Shown here piece by piece: positions 58,161-64,000 of a DNA stretch of 64,000 nucleotides (positions are counted from its first letter, which is position 1; every line of letters begins with the position of its first letter). The notes under the pieces were generated by a model, which was not told the DNA's origin, did not search any database, and was given only the letters and a program-made list of their open reading frames with translations. The DNA is from Gammaproteobacteria bacterium (GTDB lineage Bacteria > Pseudomonadota > Gammaproteobacteria > Pseudomonadales > Pseudohongiellaceae), in the NCBI GenBank assembly GCA_002730035.1, contig PBYU01000023.1, positions 94,709 through 158,708 on the forward strand, given 5' to 3'. The translations under genes were made by a program, and so were the position numbers.

Positions 58161-60383
58161 GTGAGGACCCATGGCAGCAGTATGAGGATTCCTTGTAGCA
58201 GAGTTTCAGGAAGGCAGCGTTTTTACGCTTTAGTCAGTACCCCGTTATTCTCACTACTTGTTTTCGTCGCCGCAATCACTCCCCAGAATAGCTATGCGCA
58301 GCAGAATGTGGGTGATGATTCTACGGTGGTGTATCCGGCATCCTATTTTGCCGAGTGGGCGCCTGTGACAGCGCAAGACATGTTGAATCGCATTCCCGGT
58401 ATGCAACGATCGAGTGGCTCCAGTCGAGGCGGCAGTTTTCGAAATGCCAGTCGCGGTGGTCGTGGCCTTGGTTCTGGAAGCAGTGGTACACAGATCCTTA
58501 TCAACGGCAAACGCACGCCCGGTAAAAACAACAACTCCCAGACACAACTGACCCGCATCGACGCGGAACAGGTGGAATATATCGAGATCATCCGCAGTAC
58601 GTCAGGTGATCTGGATGTTCGGGGCAGCACTCAGATAGCCAATATCGTGCTCTATGAAGTGCTCTCCACCACAACCCTCAATTATGAAGCTAGTGCCGAC
58701 TACTACCAGGATAGCAAATCCGAACCCGGCGGCTCTCTAACTTACGGAGGCCAGGCAGGCAATCTGAATTTTCTGCTGAATGCCTCTGCCACACCACAAT
58801 ACATTCATCGCGTGGTAAGCGAAGACAGCATCCTGCCGGATATGTCGGCCAATGATTACATACACCAGGATCGTATTCGTGAACAAACCACGTATGTCTT
58901 GTCTACTAATCTGGATTACCAGATCAGTGAAAAAAGCAGTGCCCGATTCAATGCGCTGTTCACCGAGGGCGATAATCCAATGACAGTCGATCGTTTGACT
59001 GTAGATCTACGCAATAATGGATTCCTGCCGAGTTGGGAACGAGAGGATACTCCCGGCACCATGGACAATTGGGAGGTCGGTGGTGACTATGAATTCCGAC
59101 GCGACAATGGTGATCGCTTCAAAGTGTTATTCATAGCCAATGAGACCGACACGGCGAATACCCGCGAGCGCTGGGATGTATTCGGCGACGGCACGGAAGA
59201 GAAAAACCTGTTCCTGGATTCTTTCAGCGTCATAGAAGAACGCATCGTCCGTGGTTCCTATACGATGGACGTATTTGATGGCCAGAGTATCGAGTTCGGT
59301 GCCGAACGGGCACAAACCATCCTGGATTCGAGGCTGCTGCTCGGGATTGCTTCCCTTACGGGTACCCCTTCGGCAGACCATGGCGGCCTGACGGCTGTGA
59401 ATGTTCCCAATGCCAATACCCGTGTTGAAGAGGTGCGTTACGAGCCCTTCGCTATTCACAACTGGCGCATTAATCCACGCATGTCAGTGGAGACGTCGAT
59501 GGTCTATGAATTTTCTGAGATCGAACAGAGTGGTGACTTCAATAACAGCCGCGATTTCAGTTTCTTCAAGCCGAAGATCGACTACCGCTTCGACATTACG
59601 CCACGACTGCAACTGCGCTTCCTGATTGAAAAATTCGTAAGGCAGCTCAGTTTTACCGATTTCGTGGCCTCCACCGATTCTCAAGACGATGATACGAATA
59701 CGCTGGCGGGCAATCGTAACCTGCGACCGGATTTCTGGTGGAACTACAACTTCCTGGCGGAATACCGCCTACCGAATGATACCGGTGTGGTGAGTGCAAA
59801 CATTTACAAGCACCGCCATAAAGATTATCTGCAGCGTATCGACGTGTCATCCGCCGAGGGCGAGGTTAAATCAGCCACCGGTAATATTGGCAACAGCGAA
59901 ATGTGGGTGTTCGACCTGAAGGGCAGTGTTCGACTTAGCATGTTCAATTTACCCAATGTCCTGGTAACCGGCAGCGTCAATCTCACGGATTCCGAGGTAG
60001 CCGACCCGTTCCTGGGCATCACGCGCCGCTTTAACAATTTAGGCCGTGGCAGCATCAACCTGGGTTTCCGACACGATATTCCCCGGTGGCGTATGAACTA
60101 TGGCGTGAGCATGCGCAATCGTATCGATGGTGCTACCAAGCTATGGGATATCGATGATATCGAAGAGGATCATGGCGATCCTTATTTCAATGGCTTTCTC
60201 GAGTTTATCGCATTCGATGATGTCACCTTCCGCTTCGATGCGCGCGACATGACCAATGTCGATACATGCCGCGACCGCACTCGTTACGTGGGACACATCG
60301 CCGATAATGTCCTGGAAGAAATCGAGTACATGTGTGCCTCAATGGGCACAACGGTCTCTCTGAGGGTGAGTGGCACATTCTGA
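58161..60383 (+). CDS. TonB-dependent receptor
   Basis: Plug 'MLNRIPGMQRSSG...SGTQILINGKRTPGK...VEYIEIIRSTSGDLDVRGSTQIANIVL', beta-barrel C-terminus ending in F. GTG 58161 with AGGAG is favoured over the listed start at 58047. Confidence 0.88.
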   Translation: MRTHGSSMRIPCSRVSGRQRFYALVSTPLFSLLVFVAAITPQNSYAQQNVGDDSTVVYPASYFAEWAPVTAQDMLNRIPGMQRSSGSSRGGSFRNASRGGRGLGSGSSGTQILINGKRTPGKNNNSQTQLTRIDAEQVEYIEIIRSTSGDLDVRGSTQIANIVLYEVLSTTTLNYEASADYYQDSKSEPGGSLTYGGQAGNLNFLLNASATPQYIHRVVSEDSILPDMSANDYIHQDRIREQTTYVLSTNLDYQISEKSSARFNALFTEGDNPMTVDRLTVDLRNNGFLPSWEREDTPGTMDNWEVGGDYEFRRDNGDRFKVLFIANETDTANTRERWDVFGDGTEEKNLFLDSFSVIEERIVRGSYTMDVFDGQSIEFGAERAQTILDSRLLLGIASLTGTPSADHGGLTAVNVPNANTRVEEVRYEPFAIHNWRINPRMSVETSMVYEFSEIEQSGDFNNSRDFSFFKPKIDYRFDITPRLQLRFLIEKFVRQLSFTDFVASTDSQDDDTNTLAGNRNLRPDFWWNYNFLAEYRLPNDTGVVSANIYKHRHKDYLQRIDVSSAEGEVKSATGNIGNSEMWVFDLKGSVRLSMFNLPNVLVTGSVNLTDSEVADPFLGITRRFNNLGRGSINLGFRHDIPRWRMNYGVSMRNRIDGATKLWDIDDIEEDHGDPYFNGFLEFIAFDDVTFRFDARDMTNVDTCRDRTRYVGHIADNVLEEIEYMCASMGTTVSLRVSGTF

Positions 60384-60412
60384 TGTAGACTGCCCGCTTG
60401 CCCCGTTCTCCT

Positions 60413-63010
60413 TTAGAGGGATGGGTAGCCCCCAACCCATATCGGGCTGGACCATGCGATGGCATCGTTAGCCTGTTCCACTTTTACATAATAGTAGTCA
60501 CCCTGATCGGTATTGTCTGAGTCGTTGAGCGAGAAAGTGATGTCCCTGCTACCGTCACGAATAACGCGTCGCAGAGTCAGGCCATCGCTTGGATAGTCCT
60601 GGGCGGGCAAGCTGGCCACAAGCGCACCGTCCTGTAGTTCACTCAGATTAAGTACCACGCTAGTTGCCGGAACCGATACATGGGAGCGGTAAAAAGGCGG
60701 CGCTGAGCCACTCTCCAGAGCCTCCTCAAATTCCAGTCGGATGGAAGCATCCGGGCCAACCTCGCTCAACTGCATCAATAGGGAGCTGGTGTCTCCCCGG
60801 GTGTGAGTCCGGAAGCTAACGGTGTTGCCATTCTGTTGCAGAGACTGAGTGGTAGGATTGATGAAGTCCATAGCCTTAATGCTTTCCAGTTGAGCACCCT
60901 CTACCGTCAGAGTACCACGCCAGTGACGCCAACCGCGGGGAGCGTCTCCTGTGTTGACAGGTGTAGGGTCTGACTGGAAGCTGAGCAACAATTCCTGCTC
61001 CTCGCCTGGTTCGACATCCAGCAGGTATTCCTGTTGCCATATCTGCTCATTATTCTTGTACAGGGCTATGGACTTAATCGGCGCCGTGCCGATCGCTCGC
61101 CCGGTGATATTTCTAGAATCGCTATAAGCTGCCCGTTGTCCCATTCCGGTGCCGTTGACATCGAGATTAAGGATAATCCTGTCTCCCGTCGTAGCGTAGG
61201 TGCGTTTGTCCTTCATACCATCGAAGATGGCATCCCGGGAGTGCTCGGGTGCAAACACGGCGCCGAGACCACCACGCTGCGCCAGAGAGTTTCTATTAGG
61301 TGCTGAGTAGCCAGGACGCGACAGGTGATCGTCCGATGCGGCCACCACACCAACCTCATGCCCATGAGACAGGTAAGCCTCCATAAACCATTGAAAGGAG
61401 CCATGCATAGACATAATTTCGATCAGGGGCTCCAGTTGTGGGTCGGACTGACGATAGTCGCCAGGGTTATGCGCGTGAGGAATGACCAGCACGTCATCGG
61501 ACTCGTAGCGCTTATGCAGTTCTGCGTAGAGCTCTGACAGTACCGGAAAGCTCAGGCCGGATACCGGCATCTGGTCTTTTACCTCCCGAAACAACACATT
61601 GTGATGACCGCCGAAGCGGGTGTGACGGGTCCATTCCCAGCCCAGATAAGGTGTAAACTTGCCGGGCTCGTCATATTCGGCAGTGGTTCTGCGCATTAAC
61701 TCCCACTCACCGGCATCGAGCCAAACATCGTGTTCGGAATGTGTTACGAAATCGAGCCGCGCATCATCGCGGGCAAAACGCATAAAATAATCTACTGTGC
61801 CAATGCCTTCGGAATAGCCCGAATGACCGTGGGTATCTCCCCAAAAAATTCGAAACTGGGGATCTTGCTCTACCAATATGGGATTGGCATCGCCGCTGAT
61901 GCTACCGTCTTCCGATTGCAGGCTGATCCAGTACACCCCGGGTTGCTCCAGGCTCATCTCGATCAGCGTAATCGGATCGGTACCAGCTGGTGTGGTAGCC
62001 ATCAGCTCGTCATTGACTAGCACATTGAATGCTGGAATCTCACCAGTGGCCCGATTGAAATAAGTATCTTCGGCCCGCACGGACAATTCGAACGGCTCAC
62101 CGGGTTCCACGACACTGGGTGCAAAGCCATGCACTCCGGCGACCGCAGTTCCCACAATCTCGAATGGCGTAATAGGCAGCGGTCGCCATTCGCTGGACCC
62201 GTCCAGATCGATATAGAGAGGCAAGGGCATGCGCACACTTTCAGTACTGGGCACTTGCAGTCCGGGTCCACCCTCGCTGGTATCGCCATAGGTGATGGTG
62301 ACCGATTCGCCCCGGTCCAGTTGCCCGGCTGCAACGCGAAAGGCGATGGCGGGTTGTGGCGCACGAAATCCACCATGTGGTCCTGATGCCTGGATGGTTT
62401 CCACTTCAAACTCGACATCTCTATCAGTGGTTTCGATAGTGATAAAACCGGCACCGGTCGGGTCGGTAGTTTGAAATTCGCCGAAGAGCGCAGAGAAATG
62501 CTGCGCCACCCAGAAGCCACCGCCGGTCTGAATCGGTCGCGTGCCTGCCCGCCAGGTTTGCCGAATCGTGGCAAAACTGCGAGCTTCGAAAGGACCGAGG
62601 GTTTCTGAGCGCAACACGCCCAGAGCACCGGCTTCCTCTCTTAACACGAACTCACGAACCAGTCGGTCCACCGCGCGTGACTGATTAATTGCGGCGCGGC
62701 CGCTGGGAGGCAAGGTAGACTGCAGCCGGATGCGCGGTCCTTCCAGTCCCACCTCGCCGCCGGCCAGCGCATAGGCGTCGGCCCAATCGGCAACCAGCCC
62801 GGCGCGCTGGGCAATCGTACTCGCATCGGTTGGCTCGCTAGCCACTGCCTGTTTTAAAGCTTCCACCTCGGCACGCAAGGCAGGTGCCATGTAGTCATCT
62901 GTGGCGGCAGTGTCGGGAGTGACCTGTTCCTGTTGTGAACAGGCGGCAACGATGAAGCTAACAGAAATAGCAGCAACAAATTGCTGCAATCGTTTGGATA
63001 AGAAAACCAT
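60413..63010 (-). CDS. Second DUF3604-domain lipoprotein
   Basis: 'FIVAACSQQEQ'; 'FRIFWGDTHGHSGYSEGIGTVDYFMRFARDDARLDFVTHSEHD', 'GVVAASDDHLSRPGYSAPNRNSLAQRGGLGAVFAPEHSRDAIFDGMKDKRTYATTGDRI'. Confidence 0.9.
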   Translation of the reverse strand: MVFLSKRLQQFVAAISVSFIVAACSQQEQVTPDTAATDDYMAPALRAEVEALKQAVASEPTDASTIAQRAGLVADWADAYALAGGEVGLEGPRIRLQSTLPPSGRAAINQSRAVDRLVREFVLREEAGALGVLRSETLGPFEARSFATIRQTWRAGTRPIQTGGGFWVAQHFSALFGEFQTTDPTGAGFITIETTDRDVEFEVETIQASGPHGGFRAPQPAIAFRVAAGQLDRGESVTITYGDTSEGGPGLQVPSTESVRMPLPLYIDLDGSSEWRPLPITPFEIVGTAVAGVHGFAPSVVEPGEPFELSVRAEDTYFNRATGEIPAFNVLVNDELMATTPAGTDPITLIEMSLEQPGVYWISLQSEDGSISGDANPILVEQDPQFRIFWGDTHGHSGYSEGIGTVDYFMRFARDDARLDFVTHSEHDVWLDAGEWELMRRTTAEYDEPGKFTPYLGWEWTRHTRFGGHHNVLFREVKDQMPVSGLSFPVLSELYAELHKRYESDDVLVIPHAHNPGDYRQSDPQLEPLIEIMSMHGSFQWFMEAYLSHGHEVGVVAASDDHLSRPGYSAPNRNSLAQRGGLGAVFAPEHSRDAIFDGMKDKRTYATTGDRIILNLDVNGTGMGQRAAYSDSRNITGRAIGTAPIKSIALYKNNEQIWQQEYLLDVEPGEEQELLLSFQSDPTPVNTGDAPRGWRHWRGTLTVEGAQLESIKAMDFINPTTQSLQQNGNTVSFRTHTRGDTSSLLMQLSEVGPDASIRLEFEEALESGSAPPFYRSHVSVPATSVVLNLSELQDGALVASLPAQDYPSDGLTLRRVIRDGSRDITFSLNDSDNTDQGDYYYVKVEQANDAIAWSSPIWVGGYPSL

Positions 63011-63348
63011 GATTGTTCCTTCTCGAATAAGTCGGCGAACAATTAGAGTTATACGTGAAATTAGAAGGTAGGTAAAACTCGATCTGGACTGGTTTTTAAG
63101 GTCAGGTGAGGAACCAAATCCGACAATTTGGAGCAAAAGAAATCTGCCGATGTCTGGCTTGACTACCCTTATTCACGGAGTTTTCTTTTGGAACGGGCGG
63201 GGCAAACCGGGAATCTAGCACAAATCAAGACCGCCTCGGTCTGCAATCTTCAATTTTGGCTGCAATTACTTGACAAGCTGTTCCAATTCAGAGACTTGAG
63301 TAATAGACTTAAAACAATCGAAAGGTGGATATGGAGGGGGTCTTCATA

Positions 63349-63365
63349 TACACATGTCATGTGTA
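63349..63365. promoter_or_regulatory. Perfect 17-bp palindrome upstream of the kinase ORF
   Basis: TACACATG-T-CATGTGTA, 16 bp before the TTG start at 63381. Confidence 0.45.
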
Positions 63366-63380
63366 CAGTGAGGTAGCGAG

Positions 63381-63875
63381 TTGAGAAATGGAACTTTGTA
63401 TTTTTTCTGTGGGAAAATGGGTGCAGGAAAAACAACTGAATCAAAAGTAGTGGCTAGCAGCGAAAATGCTGTTTTAATTTCTGAAGATGAGTGGCTATCG
63501 ATACTTTATCCAAATCAAATAAACACATTTGAAGAGTATCTCCAATACTCTTCAAGACTAAAGCCGTTGATTTATACTCATGTAGTAAGTATTTTGAAAG
63601 CTGGTTCGAATGTCGTCATGGACTTCCCCGCCAATACGGAGAAGCAACGGGAATGGTACATTAAACTTTCCGGTTTTGCTGGCGCTCAGAGCAAACTTAT
63701 TTATCTAAAAGCAAGTGACGAACTCTGCCTTAAACAAATCGCCAGCAGGCGTATTGAACAGCCTGAACGAGCCAAATTTGATACCAGAATTGTTTTTAAC
63801 GAAGTGAACAAATTCTTTCAAGAACCAAGCGAAAGTGGAGGATTAAACATTCAAGTCATAGAGAAAGACGCATAA
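63381..63875 (+). CDS. P-loop AAA/kinase-like ATPase
   Basis: Walker A 'FFCGKMGAGKTTESK'; 'AVLISEDEWLSILYP', 'VVMDFPANTEKQREWY'. Confidence 0.85.
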   Translation: MRNGTLYFFCGKMGAGKTTESKVVASSENAVLISEDEWLSILYPNQINTFEEYLQYSSRLKPLIYTHVVSILKAGSNVVMDFPANTEKQREWYIKLSGFAGAQSKLIYLKASDELCLKQIASRRIEQPERAKFDTRIVFNEVNKFFQEPSESGGLNIQVIEKDA

Positions 63876-63909
63876 CAAGCGACTGTGGTGTCAATAACAC
63901 CTTTTCTTA

Positions 63910-64000
63910 TTAATACTGCCATTCGCAATCATCCCGCACCATTGCATTCAACATCACAATAAACTTTCGCATACAGGCCGTAAGCGCGACTTTCTTGTGC
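63910..64000 (-). mobile_element. C-terminus of an IS110-family transposase (cut by window edge)
   Basis: Reverse-strand translation HKKVALTACMRKFIVMLNAMVRDDCEWQY*, matching the conserved IS110 'KKVALTACMRKxxxxLNAMxRD' C-terminus. Confidence 0.85.

Noticed and set aside
1-64000. CRISPR arrays, tRNA/rRNA genes, prophage or known anti-phage systems
   Set aside because: No regularly spaced direct repeats, no tRNA cloverleaf I could recognise, and no phage structural or defence-family motifs in the translated ORFs.

Overview
The window is about 64 kb of Gammaproteobacteria-like chromosome (inference from gene content), densely coding, with many secreted, lipoprotein and Tat-exported enzymes. I found no tRNA, rRNA or CRISPR array and no recognisable phage or defence island.

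Main modules: (i) a redoxin-like/cytochrome c/copper-monooxygenase-like fusion protein downstream of a perfect FNR/ANR-type box; (ii) an FCD/GntR regulator with three tandem operator palindromes, followed by an RND efflux pair; (iii) a sulfotransferase gene with an apparent 1-nt frameshift in a G-run, followed by an acyl-CoA synthetase; (iv) a run of DUF1592 (c-type heme), DUF1552 (Tat), ankyrin, and cytochrome c/PQQ-dehydrogenase-like genes, then an unlisted 43-aa basic ORF, a cytochrome b and a YedY-like molybdoenzyme; (v) scattered sulfatases, an arylsulfotransferase and a GH88/105-like enzyme; (vi) a DUF3604 / PpiC-type isomerase / HupE cluster, with a second DUF3604 gene elsewhere; (vii) a MarR-GNAT regulator, SSS symporter, omega-aminotransferase and methylmalonate-semialdehyde dehydrogenase cluster; (viii) a cyclase-PilZ gene interrupted by one in-frame TAA; (ix) at the right edge, an AT-richer P-loop kinase ORF whose stop lies in a TAACAA motif, followed by the C-terminus of an IS110-family transposase, which suggests an integron-cassette/IS1111-attC type arrangement.

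All product calls rest on motif recognition by eye. No database search was run.
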